NCBI GenBank assembly: GCA_023376005.1
Contig: CM042150.1
Span: forward strand, 75,962,111-76,026,110
Reading direction: 5' to 3'
Origin: Doryteuthis pealeii
Lineage: Eukaryota > Mollusca > Cephalopoda > Myopsida > Loliginidae
DNA: 64,000 bases
Under the pieces are notes generated by a model, which saw nothing but the letters and a program-made list of their open reading frames with translations, was not told the DNA's origin and did not search any database. This document shows positions 45,010 to 55,224 of this stretch, piece after piece. The position numbers and the translations under genes were made by a program. Each line of letters opens with the position of its first letter. Position 1 is the first letter of the stretch.

Positions 45010-45251
45010 TAACGTCGTCAGGGTGGCCTAAAGTCTGTATCAGCCAGACAGTGAAGGGGTCTATCCCTTTTTCATTATAGCTACACCAAGGAGATTGTTT
45101 TGGCGTCTGAGGTGGAGCACCACACCTACCATCAACTCCTCACTTTACCGCACAAATCCCTGTGCTACACATACACTGAGTTGACAAGGCCTGGTATGAG
45201 TAGCACAAAAACTTGTGGTTCCTAGGTGGACGCTCTACCAACTGAGCTATT
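45010..45251 (-). mobile_element. SINE family A, copy 6
   Basis: A minus-strand copy. The head reads 'agctcagttggtagagcgt' (A box). The B box is lost, replaced by a local rearrangement near 45190-45215 that repeats 'atgagtagcac'. The tail at the left is 'cgtcagggtggcctaaagt'. Confidence 0.85.
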
Positions 45252-45254
45252 TCC

Positions 45255-46700
45255 AACTTTAGGAACTGATTACCTAATTAATCCTGTCTTTTTTATTGTC
45301 TAATGGTTATCTGCTGATATTGACGAGGAAATCTAGGCATAGGCACTTTCCCTCAAGGAAAGAAATAATTTTTAAAAACATTTTTCAATTATAGAACACT
45401 TACAAAAAATCAGGGAATTGTATAGTTTTTATGAAATTTCCAGCACTTAATTAATTAATGGCTTGATTTTTATAATGAATAGCTTATTTTATTTAAAAAA
45501 TATGTTTTTTTATCAATTCAAATTGTAGGGAGTGTTCAACATTTGTTTATTTGAAGAAAAAAAAAATTCCAGTCCCTAATTTTAACATTTCCAGAAAGAT
45601 GAAATCTCTAAGAACACATAAAACAATTCACAAAATTTAAAAAAAAATTCAGTACCCGAAAAAAGTTATTTGAAAATTTTTAATATATTTTCTTAAAACT
45701 CAAAAAATACTTTTTGTAGAGTGTTTTCTCTTTTCCTAATTTTAAAAACAATATTTTTCTTTGAACTGAAAAAAAAAAAAAAAAAATTAATAGGGAATTT
45801 TAAATGTCTGGGGGGCTATTGAACATAATATTTTTTACTATGAATCAAATTTATTTAATTACTTAAAATTGTGCAACATATTTTCTGAGTATTATTATAC
45901 AAATTATCAAACCATATCTCAAAAATTCAGAGAAATATTTTCTGAGATTTTTATATATTTAAAAATTATTACTAACAATTGTTCTTTTTCATTTATGATA
46001 GGAGTTGCTTTAATTACAAATGAGTTATTCTCCTTTCAACACACCTGGATTTTCAATCTGGAGACAGTAACAAATGTTTCAGAACACGTGTTAATGGTGT
46101 TGTTATTTTTCTTACATTTTTTGGCTACACTGTGTAACTTTTTTGTATGAAATGTTACGCTTTTTGCTCCCATAGATGTTTTCCTATTCTACCCGATGTT
46201 TTCATTTTTTTTTCAAAACATCAGAAACATGTTATCCCCTTCTAACTCTGAAATTGCCCATCCCTAATGACATCCTTTTCATTAATGACTCTTTTCGTGG
46301 CTGAAAAGGCCGATGAAGGAATAACATAGTTTTTAACAAGTCCAGCAGATTCCTGAGCGTCTTCGTCTGTTATGTTCTTATGGTTGTTAAGAATCTGCTG
46401 ACAATTTGGCTTTGTTTCTAAAGACTGAACTTATTGTACTTATAATTGTCCAAGTGCAAAGATTTGAAGCTGCAAGATGCTTAAAATCACAGAAAAAAAA
46501 TTTTTTATCTTTCAAAATAGAAAATACAAAATTTATTTTGTACAAGAAATATTCTGTATAAAGAAGCTATTAGAAAAGCAACAAAATGTATCTATGTAAT
46601 AGAATATTTGGTTTCTTTGTTTAATAGCATATTGACCTTTTATAAAGTTTTAACCATGAATGGTGACAAACAGGTCAAGAGTCAAACGAACAACTTGAAA
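45255..46700. other. AT-rich stretch, nothing recognised
   Basis: Many A and T runs. A 93-codon plus frame at 45869-46150 is hydrophobic and AT-driven, without a recognisable domain. Confidence 0.4.
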
Positions 46701-46719
46701 TAGGAATAAAAGACATGTA

Positions 46720-46974
46720 TTACAGATATATAACAATAAGGTTGAAAACTTTTAGTTTGTCTGCACAAATGTTTATAATTTGTCCACTTAACTGAAATCC
46801 TGAGGTAGGGTGAATTATCGGATCCCCTGCTACGGCTTTATCTGGTTGTAATGCTGAATATGAGTGGTCCATCTTTGATGCTGGTCGAGCAGAAGAAGAA
46901 TTTCCCACTTTGGGTTTGCCGCCAAAGTATTCTAGCCTGTGATTGGTTGGTTCCATAGTGAGGCTCGTAGACAA
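46720..46974 (-). other. Candidate unassigned coding segment
   Basis: The minus strand opens with balanced codon use. It includes 'MEPTNHRLEYFGGKPKVGNS', 'ARPASKMDHSYSALQPDKA' and 'GDPIIHPTSGFQLSG', ending at a stop. Composition is less AT-driven than anywhere nearby. An acceptor-like 'tctcctttcag' lies upstream at about 47009-47019 on the minus strand, but the frame that follows it directly differs. I recognise no family. It could be a terminal exon or a chance frame. Confidence 0.25.
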
Positions 46975-47089
46975 AGATGATAACCCCTACCTCAGATTTC
47001 TTAATATTCTCCTGAAAGGAGAAACATGCAATGATGAAATCAGTCATCCTTGTAGAAGAATAATATTGGTACTATGTAAGCCATTGTTG

Positions 47090-47215
47090 GAGGGATAAGT
47101 GTGTTTATGCCTTTCCTAAGGGCATTAGGCCAAAATGAACATAATTGTAAGACTGGAATTTGAACTTGTTTACTGTGATATCACAATCCAGCATGTTCAC
47201 TGCTACGTAACAGGC
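47090..47215 (-). mobile_element. SINE family B, copy 11 (fragment)
   Basis: 'tgcctttcctaagggcatta' and 'gactggaatttgaacttg', in the order expected for the minus-strand middle and B box. Confidence 0.55.
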
Positions 47216-47393
47216 CTTCCTGTCATTGAATGTACAAATAGTAAACAACAATTATGAGATAAAAGCCCAATATTTATATTGATTGATGACTTGTACATGC
47301 ACAAAGTTTGACAACTTTCTTGATAACTTATGAAATAGTGGAATCTTTTCTCTTCTATTCCTTCCATGGGATTAATTATATGGATCATATGAT

Positions 47394-47592
47394 CTTTAGG
47401 CACCCCTTTTTTGATCTCGATTAAGAAAGGACATGTTTTTCATTTACACCATCAATATCCGGTTGTTTTAACAGACGATTTTTAGATTCTTTTTTAAATT
47501 ATAAAACTAACCCCTAACCAACAACCTGATATTGACAGTGTAAATGAAAAACATATCCTTTCTTAATCGAGATCAAAAAGGGGTGCCTAAAG
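47394..47592. mobile_element. Short foldback/MITE, 199 bp
   Basis: The ends CTTTAGGCACCCC and GGGGTGCCTAAAG are exact inverted repeats, apart from T-run length next to them. The arms extend about 70 bp ('gatctcgattaagaaagga', 'tgtttttcatttacac'). The core contains 'aactaacccctaaccaa'. There is no coding capacity. Confidence 0.85.
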
Positions 47593-47693
47593 GTAATATG
47601 GTCCAATTATTTTAGTAGACAAACAATCTGTTAATGATTTTTCTTTTGATGTTTTGAAATTTAAATTCATCAAACAAATAATCATAATGTATT

Positions 47694-47932
47694 AGGGTCA
47701 GTTTAGCTCAATCAGTAGAACATCCACCAAGGAACCATAAAGTTCTGGGTTTGATACTGGCCCTCGTCAACTCAGCTGTGTGGTAAAGGGAAGGGCTGAT
47801 GGTAGGTGTAGCACCCCACTTCAGCTACAAAAAACAATCTCTCTGGTCTAGCACTAGTGAAAAGAGGATAGACTCCCTTGCTATCCAGCCAATGCTAACA
47901 ATAGGCCACCATAGTGATTTTACTTACTTTGA
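47694..47932 (+). mobile_element. SINE family A, copy 7
   Basis: Head 'gtttagctcaatcagtagaa' (A box), B box 'gggtttgatactggccc', and the body through 'aataggccaccatagtgatt'. A deletion removes the 'gagtagcacagggat' segment. Confidence 0.85.
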
Positions 47933-47944
47933 TTGGCATCCTTC

Positions 47945-48485
47945 CATCTACTAAAGATGATGGCATAGTGTCCATTTTTCTTTTCCTTTAATCTGCAGCT
48001 GTGTGAGTGACTGAACAGTCCACCTCTTGAATGGCAATCACTGCAAGCAAACAGTGATGCCTGCTGGAGTTGCTCTTTTTCACTCCTTTATGTTCCTTGT
48101 TTGACAAGGAGTCACCAGGTCGCACGGTCGTCTGCACAAGCCTCCCATGTGTTGGTGCCAATGTGGCATGTCTTTATTTTCCTTTGCTGGCATCTTTAAA
48201 GTGCAAGTGAGGTCTCCCTGTTGGTCGGGTGCCATCTGCCAATTCGCCGTACAGTAGATTTTCGGAGATGCAGCCTAAGTCCGTCCTCCTGATGTGACCA
48301 AGCCAAAGTAGGCGTCTCTCAGATGGTGGCGGGCATGCTGTTCCTGTTTGCTCATTCCAGTATATCTGTGGTTGGCACTTTGTCCTGCCACATATGCGTA
48401 GGATGCAGTGTAGACATTTGAGGTGGAAATTGTCCAGTTTCCTCTTGCGGCATGGGTATCGTTTTGTAGTGGGAAAAAAATGTAG
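47945..48485 (-). mobile_element. LINE 3' coding remnant (family LA, copy 2)
   Basis: Reverse-complement counterpart of 2046-2600, alignable by eye along nearly its whole length: 'ccatctactaaagatgatgg' at the left equals the right end of copy 1, and 'ctcttgcggcatgggtatcg' with 'gtagtgggaaaaa' at the right equals its left end. It encodes the same C-terminal block ('LAWSHQEDGLRLHLRK'-type frames), with stops. Confidence 0.75.
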
Positions 48486-48489
48486 TAGT

Positions 48490-48985
48490 TTTTCCCACTA
48501 CAAAAACGTATTACTTAGTAATAAAGAGATACAATTTCATTCATAAGTAGAAAACATTTCTAATCGGACCAGAACAACCTCTCATCATTGTTTTGGTTTT
48601 AAACAAATAGAACAACCATTTTAAGAATATTTTAGCTAAGTTAATTTGACTAATTTCATGTACCAGGGTAGATTTTAACTGTCAGAAAAAAAAACCCCAA
48701 AAACATGTCTATATCAGCCATTACTGGAGACTAGAAAGGTTTAGGCATGAAACAAATCTTGTACCTAGCATCTTATTGATGCACAGTTTTAAAAGTCCAG
48801 TTTAATTTTGGAAATACTGCATACCCATATAGAACATTTTTGTGGCTACTTTTGTCTGCTATTACTGTTCACATAAAATGTCTGAAATTTTAAAAGTAAG
48901 CTTAGTTGTTTTCAAGAATTGCTTTCATGAGATTCCAAAGGAAACAATCTCTTAGACATTGATGAAACTTTTGCTCTTTTTATAG
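48490..48985. other. Intron sequence upstream of the ADAM exon
   Basis: No repeat was recognised. The last 20 bases before the exon form a polypyrimidine tract ('ttttgctctttttatag'). Confidence 0.5.
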
Positions 48986-49107
48986 GTCATAACTGGGGAA
49001 GTGAACATGACCCATCATCAGGAGATTGTTCTCCATCTTCACTGATGTCTAAAGGCAAATACCTTATGTACCCATATTCTGTCAATGGCTATGAACCAAA
49101 CAATAAA
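48986..49107 (+). CDS. ADAM17: ADAM17/TACE-like metalloprotease, one internal exon
   Basis: ADAM17 is a membrane-anchored zinc protease that sheds ectodomains at the cell surface. The exon completes a glycine codon (phase 1 entry) and adds 40 codons: 'HNWGSEHDPSSGDCSP', then 'SKGKYLMYPYSVNG', ending at 'NNK'. The preceding G with HN and EHD forms GHNxGxxHD, the second and third zinc-binding histidines of HExGHNxGxxHD. LMYPYSVNG is the Met-turn. The 22 residues from HD to MYP match the spacing I recall for ADAM17, and GKYxMYPxxVxG with NN fits ADAM17 better than ADAM10. The borders are an AG acceptor after a pyrimidine tract and GTAAGT at 49108-49113. The exon holding the catalytic HE and the next exon (MFSxCS region) were not found. 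Orthology within the ADAM10/17 pair is inference. Confidence 0.88.
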
Positions 49108-49159
49108 GTAAGTAATTACTCTCTACTTTCAATAACAATTTCAGAATGCTCAGTGGAGG

Positions 49160-49420
49160 CATGATATGTAATGGTTATCATTGTAGGAAATGAACAAGAG
49201 TTCAAATCCTGAATGAGGCTGTTTGCATTTCACATAGTGCTTAGACCCTTGGGAAAGTTATATATTCAACTATTCTTCCTCCAGCTATGGCTAAATAGTA
49301 AGGCAGACTGGGCTCTTTAAGCTTGATAAGGCAACCAGTCTAGGAGAAGCAAAAGTCTGAATTAAACTGCACTTAAGAAATTGACCTTGTGTCACATCCT
49401 GCTTGTTCGCAGGGGTTAGT
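49160..49420 (+). mobile_element. SINE family B, copy 12, in the ADAM intron
   Basis: Head 'gatatgtaatggttatcatt' and B box 'gagttcaaatcctg'. The complete body runs to the 3' end 'gaccttgtgtcacatcctgc' and 'aggggttagttgcatac'. It lies about 50 bp downstream of the exon's splice donor, in the same orientation. Confidence 0.9.
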
Positions 49421-49524
49421 TGCATACTAATAAACACAAAGTAATTTAATTAGTTGTTCTTTCAAGCTAAAATGTCCTGTTATTTAAGATATTTATATAA
49501 AATATAGTTATTATTTTTGTTCAT

Positions 49525-50211
49525 AGATTTTTGCTCATATTTAATAGAATAAAATCAAACATTTAGAAATCAATAATATCAAGGATATATTTAGTAAAAT
49601 CAAATTTTTAAGATCAACATGTAAATTAGCCTTCCTTGTTCACACTGTAAACCACTATGTTAGTTTTAAATATAAGTATAATTGTAATTAGTATGTAGAT
49701 ATGCCCAACATATCTAACTCCGGTTTCGACCGGGGTCTATTGGATTTGGCTCTGGGTCTTACAAGCTAACATTGTTGATCCCAGAGAGCTATCCTCCCAG
49801 GCAACACCTGTCCCCTTGACTTAAAGGGGTAGGGCTGGGTTTATTGCTCAGTGCTTGAGGTGCCCCCTTGAGGGGGAATGCCAATGGGATCAACGCAATT
49901 TTTGCACCCGCCATTCATAAGTCACGGCTTGTGGGTGATCCCACATTAATAGGACCTTGTGCCTAACCTGTACACGTGGGGTATGTGTTAATATCATGTA
50001 GATAAGTCCAACAGTATTATCAATATAGAAAAAATAATAATTGAGATTTAAATAAAAATATTATCATGGAGGAATTCTCCATGATTTGATCTTATTCAAA
50101 TCTCAATCATTAAGAAAAAACTTTTAAATAAAAAATAAATAAAGGAATTGTGATATTGGTGGTGACATAGTTTTGATTACAGACAGACACATAAACACCA
50201 TTATAATAAGA
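49525..50211 (-). mobile_element. Non-autonomous Helitron, copy H3, truncated and interrupted
   Basis: The minus-strand 5' end TCTTATTATAATGG (50211 leftwards), preceded by a host A, is intact. The 3' end with hairpin and CTAG is missing, as similarity stops near 49525. It is interrupted by a 285-bp insert at 49711-49995. It also contains an inverted duplication (about 50040-50110) in which 'aattgagattt' and 'catggag' appear in both orientations. Confidence 0.75.
49711..49995. mobile_element. GC-rich insert of unknown family with 18-bp target duplication
   Basis: It is flanked by ATGTAGATATGCCCAACA (49693-49710) and ATGTAGATAAGTCCAACA (49996-50013), which differ at two positions. Undisturbed Helitron copies have this sequence once. 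A duplication of that length indicates target-primed retroposition. The insert is much richer in G and C than anything nearby. It contains 'ccggtttcgaccggggtct', 'ccccttgacttaaaggggta' and 'gtgcccccttgagggggaat', short self-complementary blocks that suggest a structured RNA. No open frame, tRNA boxes or known RNA were recognised. Confidence 0.7.
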
Positions 50212-50570
50212 TGTTTAATTTCTAAATATTGAAATCACATATTCAGGGTGTTGCAATTTTATTTTCCATCAGTTTATTTAGAATACCTGGTTTCATTTAA
50301 GAATGAGAAATTCCATTGTTATTGTAACATGAGAAATTATTTTATGCCACTTGAAACAAAAAGAAAAAAAGGAGCAATTAGGTAGAAGATTAATCTCTGT
50401 CTTTTACTCTTTCATTTTTTCTTCTCTTTCACTTTGACCTTCCATACTTCAGTCTTCTCAATTCTTTGTGTTACTTCATGTGTGATGATATACTTACAAA
50501 ACCCTTAAAATTTGTCTCCCTTGCAGTCTATTTTAGAGTTATTTCCCTTAGTGGTTCATTTATCAACAGG
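50212..50570. other. Nothing recognised
   Basis: AT-rich, probably intron. Confidence 0.4.
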
Positions 50571-50574
50571 GACA

Positions 50575-50775
50575 AAATCCTAAAATCACCGTCAACTTCA
50601 GTTTCCCCACCCTTGGAACTGGGAGTAGAGGAAATGAACGAGTGACTCCATGCTTCCCAGATCTCAAGAACTGGAACTTCGCCATAAGATGCAGTTTTGT
50701 GTCATACCCTAGACATCTCTTTTGGAGGGAATTTTCCCCCTCTGCAGGGTATACAGTCAACATATTCTAAGCCTC
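50575..50775 (-). repeat. Repeat C, copy 7
   Basis: The minus strand gives 'gtataccctgcagagggg', 'gtctagggtatgacacaaa', 'tggcgaagttccagttcttg', 'gtcactcgttcatttcc' and 'ggtgattttaggattttgt'. It shows more of the 5' part of the family than other copies. Confidence 0.65.
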
Positions 50776-50939
50776 GTCAACAGGACAAGGATGATACAAA
50801 TAATGGAATTTGGGAAATACTAGGCTGTTTGAATAATAATGGCTTGTTGTATTACACATAAAAATGTTGAAATAAGCTATTGATTTTCAAACATTTTTGA
50901 GTTGAATTCTTGATATGATACTTTTGTTTCAGAAATGTC

Positions 50940-51690
50940 TTGTGAAATCTTTCATGATATTCATCCCTTATGATGCCAAGAGCGGTTAGAATGCAAGAAG
51001 TGAATTTTAAGAGACATCTGGTGTCCCAATCTTTCGATATGTTATTAGCATATTTATCAAATCAGCATAGTTTTCAGCTCTATAAAACACAGGAAAGTTC
51101 TTTAAAAATGAATCTCCCAATGCCAGTTCACATGGATTCAATTCACTTTTAAACTTACTATCAGATATCAATTCTCTTATCATATGTCCAATGAAAAGCC
51201 TGCTTCCAGTTTATTGAAGTCTGTCAGTCAGTCAGTCAGTCTACTATTGGTTTGAACAATGTGACTGGCCAAGCACAACTGAACCAGTGTCAAGACAACT
51301 GGTACTAATGGGAATTCAGAATAGTCCACTCATGCATTTGGGTGATTCCATTCCCTGAGTCCTGATTGGCTATTTGGTTTGTATGATCCTCTGAGGCTTC
51401 ATAAATATGCCATTTTGCAGTAGTCTTTGCAGCAAACCAGAATCGGCTTACGACTGCTTGCTGTCTTGTCTTGCCAATTTGATGGTAATTGGAATTAGTA
51501 TGATTATTCTACACAGTTTTTTATCACCTTTCTTCATGCCAAATGTTATCTTTAGATACTGGAATCCACATTCATCATGTACAATTGCTTTTACAAATTT
51601 CTTGATTAGCCTAAGTTTGGTGTGAAGACATTGAAGGAAAACCTTTTGTTGGTCTAAAAGAGTCATATGCTGATCATTATACAAAATCCT
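50940..51690 (-). pseudogene. Broken transposon-associated protein, function unknown
   Basis: From right to left on the minus strand: 'QQKVFLQCLHTKLRLIKKFV' and 'KAIVHDECGFQYLKITFGMK' (51448-51660), then 'FIGHMIRELISDSKFKSELN', 'PCELA', 'FRAENYADLINMLITY'-like and 'NIMKDFTRHF'. I recall a large uncharacterised protein family of arthropod and mollusc genomes with 'LGLMKQFVKAL...GFxYL', 'GPQIRxLxxDxxF', 'RAENYxxLVxxML' in this order. Its members usually look like transposon genes or exapted copies. Here the middle is broken by unrelated sequence at about 51205-51440, which includes a GTCA tetranucleotide run, and stops end the C-terminal part. It is a dead copy. Confidence 0.6.
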
Positions 51691-53160
51691 GATATGAACA
51701 GCAAAATTTAGTTAAAAATCTCAGCAGAAAATTTTTGTTGCCCAGTAGAATCATTAAAAAATGTCAGCCAACTTTTTTGTCAACATTTAAAATAATTAGT
51801 TTTCAAAACTGATAAAACAAAACCTTTAACAATTTTGTCTCAAGATGTTGAGAGTTTGTCGAATTTTAAGACGCCTGAGGCAAACTGAACTTATTTGATT
51901 ATTTGTGTCTTAGGCTCACTGCGGGGTGCTTAACACAGAGTAAACAATGCAAATTTGCTGGAAATATAAATTTTGGACCTTACAAAATACTGAAGTGGTA
52001 GAGCATCGAACTTAAGAAAAAAGAAGCAGAGGTGAAGTTTTCAAACATTTAAATTGACTTTTTTTTAGGATTAGGATACATTTTTTACACACTATCTGGT
52101 TTGAGTGTATTTGGTTTTACTTAAATTATAGAAGCCAAACCCTAACTCTGCTGAGGAAAATGCATATTTACAAATTTATTTTCACTGACATAGTTGTTAT
52201 GTACTGTAAATAAACAATAATATAAATTTAACCTAGGAAATATATAACTAAATTTTGATTGTATGCATAAATAAGTAAATACATTATGATAATTAAATTT
52301 ATATTATGATTCCTTTGAAGACAATAGATAAATATCATGAATGTTTTTTCATAACTTACTTAAAGTTATTTCAGGAGTTGATCTGGTGTAAAAAAAATTT
52401 GATTAATGCATGAAAACTATCACCATTTTTGAAAAGTTAAATATATTTTTAGATCCAACGCTTTATAAAAACCCTGATGCTAAATATGTTATTTAAGATT
52501 AAGGAATATCTTTAACCTTGAAAATTAATAACTGTCTTTTCTATCTTTTTAGATATTTTAAATACTGGCATATTTGACTGTATATTAAGAATAAAGACTT
52601 TCTGTCATTTTGCTAAACTGGAACCCTCTTAGATAAATTTAGTTTGTATTGTATATATTTTAGAAGATTAAATAAGAACTTAAGTTATTATATACTCTGA
52701 CATTACTGGGTGGGTAAAATTATCAAAATATTTATATAGAAGAATCATTGATACATTCTGCTTTATTAAAAAGTCACAATATTATTTTGATGGATTGTAG
52801 GAAACAAAGTCCAAAACAGCAGATTCATTTTAAAGTCTTTTATTAATCCTTCATGACCTTTTTCTTCTAACACTCAAACAAGGATCTTTGACAGAAAATA
52901 TATTTAAGTAGATGAAAACCTTTTCAGTTATAACAAAAACTTCATTTTCCACAAAGAAATTTGAGGTTCAAATGACTTCATGCTTTCAGGATAAAACATA
53001 AAAATATATTATAGCAGAAACAAGCAGAAATTAGAGGCCATTGAGAAGAAACATCAAAATTCGTAGCTGAATGCAAAAATTAAGTTCATATTTCTGATTC
53101 AGTTAAGAGGGAAAAATTGATGTTTTAATAACTATATGAACTCTCAATCCATGAATTGAA
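51690..53160. other. AT-rich stretch, nothing recognised
   Basis: No gene or known repeat was recognised. Presumed intron or intergenic. Confidence 0.4.
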
Positions 53161-53163
53161 CAT

Positions 53164-53262
53164 CTTGTGTGGTGTAATGGTTAGAGAGGCTAGCTGTTTT
53201 TGTGAGTTTGATCCTCACTGAGCACCTCATACTTTTGGTCTTGTACTAAACTAAGCTAAGCT
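53164..53262 (+). mobile_element. SINE family D, copy 3
   Basis: Head 'gtggtgtaatggttagagag' (A box) and 'gagtttgatcctcactgagc' (B box), then 'cttttggtcttgtactaaac'. This is the best-preserved head of family D. Confidence 0.7.
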
Positions 53263-53390
53263 TACTATTGTTTTATAAAACCCATCAAAATATAGTGACT
53301 GTTTAAGTTTTTAAAATAGTTTTTACAAGAATTAATATGCCATTATAGTTATTATAAACAATGAATAATAATACAATAAATAATATCATA

Positions 53391-54029
53391 TCTTATTATA
53401 ATGGAGATTGTGGGCTTGTCTCTATGTAACCAAAACTATATTACTATACAAGTCACAATTCCCTTTGTTATTTACACCACATTCTCCATGATTTTATTTT
53501 TTTATTTAAACCTCAATTATTAGTAAAATTGTTTGACATCATTAAGACTGTTAACCATATCTACATACTAATAACATGCAATTGTATTTATATACACAAC
53601 AAAATAGTGGTTCACAGTGTGAATGGGAAGGCTAATTTGCATATTGATCTTAAAATTTAATTTTAATAAATATATGTTTAGTATTATTGATTTCTAATTG
53701 TTTGGTTTTATCTTATTGAATATGAGCAAAAATCTCGGGGATAAATCTTAAAAGAAATCGATTAACAAGAATAAATAACTGTAATATTATTTTTTACTTC
53801 CTATTTTAACTAAATAGTTAAATTAGGAAAATTTACCACAGAAAGACGGGAGTAATGGAAAATGATGGAAGAGTTAGTTTCAAAGTTGTTCTATTTTCCG
53901 ATTATACCCCCTCTGTTCCAAATATTTTTATCTGAATTCTTATTCATTTTCATTAGCCTTTCTAATTTAACATATTTTATTACATTAAAACTTAAATACT
54001 TGCACCCGGAGGGTGCATATATTAGCTAG
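53391..54029 (+). mobile_element. Non-autonomous Helitron, copy H2, complete
   Basis: It starts TCTTATTATAATGGAGATTG at 53391 after host A and ends GCTAG at 54029 before host T. The terminal hairpin TGCACCC GGA GGGTGCA (54001-54017) is perfect and is followed by 8 bases and CTAG. It is 639 bp with no coding capacity. The flanks on the two sides (53361-53390 and 54030-54075) are found joined without the insert at 58553-58630. That empty site confirms both ends and the absence of a target duplication. Confidence 0.93.
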
Positions 54030-54540
54030 TGATAATAATCTTTGTAACTGTTCTATTAGCAAAACAAAATCAATAAAAGGGATAACATATAATATCCATT
54101 CATTGAATGAAATATTCTTTAGTATCCAAGTATCTCAAACTGACCATTTTATGATCTCTATTGTTGTAAACATCTGATAAGGGAGATCTACACTTGGAAG
54201 ATATTTGTTAAGAATGGTTGAAATATGTTTCAAATTAGCCATAACTGTGTTAGTCAGATATTTAACTTGGACATTTATTTATTTAGATGATTTCATGTCG
54301 ACCCATATTAATTGACAACTTTTAATCCAAGGACACTTAACACACAAAAGACATTGGTCATTTTATCATTAACTCAAATGTCACAGTTGCTAAGACTGAT
54401 TCTGTAAAAAATAATAACACATTGCTTTCCCAGTATTCAAAAAAATTCTATTATTAACTGTTATCTTTATCTATATATTGTTGATCATAAATCATACATA
54501 AAATAAATTTATACAATGTACTATTATTATACCTTTTTCG

Positions 54541-54600
54541 CTAGCACTATACTAGGGAGATTGTTTTTATGTCTGAGATGGAGAGCCACACCTATCAGGG
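54541..54600 (-). mobile_element. SINE family A, fragment
   Basis: 'ctagcactatactagggaga' and 'tgtctgagatggagagccac' are 3'-half body motifs on the minus strand. The head is absent and 'gggctggtttag' follows abruptly. Confidence 0.6.
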
Positions 54601-54771
54601 CTGGTTTAGTATTCTAGCTGATTTTAATAATGATGTTCACAAGATGATTAAGATTCTTCCTTGCATTTATGTTTCTTTTGTTCTCTTTAATCTTCTTAGA
54701 ACTCTTCCAAGTGTGCTAAGAATGATAGGCACAACTGTCACCTTTATATTCTACAATTTTTAGTAATATAT

Positions 54772-55052
54772 ATTTACCAACCCCTCCACACAAGCAGGAT
54801 GCGACACAAGGTCAATTTCTTAAGCGGAGTTTAACAGGTTTGAATTCAGAGTTTTCCTTCTCCTAGACTGGTTACCTAGCCATGGTTAAAGATTCCAGTC
54901 TCCCCTACTATTTACCCATAGCTGGAGGGAGAATTGGGTTCATACCTTTCCCAAGGGTATTAGCATTAAGTGAAATGCCAACAGTTCCGTCCAGGAATTG
55001 AACTCGCATTGACAAGTCCATTTCCTACTACTCTAACCATTAGACCAATTTT
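54772..55052 (-). mobile_element. SINE family B, copy 13
   Basis: Nearly full length. The tail is 'accaacccctccacacaagc', the body 'tagactggttacctagccat' and 'agctggagggagaattgggt'. The head on the minus strand is 'tggtctaatggttagagta' with B box 'cgagttcaattcctgg'. Confidence 0.9.
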
Positions 55053-55224
55053 TAGTAATAAGGCAATATTCAGATATTACTTTTGATTTTCCCTTCCTGG
55101 TTTACTCTATATATTATTATTATTGTTACTATTTGTATTTATTGAGCTTTAACATCACTGGTGACTAGTAGCTTATATTAGAGATCAAGTGACACCCAGC
55201 CAGACCAAAAATAAGTAAAACTCA

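Noticed and set aside
50930..50990. Possible next ADAM exon after 'tttgtttcag' at 50930
   Set aside because: The sequence after the AG lacks the expected FSxCS pattern in the phase set by the 49107 donor. It belongs to the minus-strand transposon remnant.
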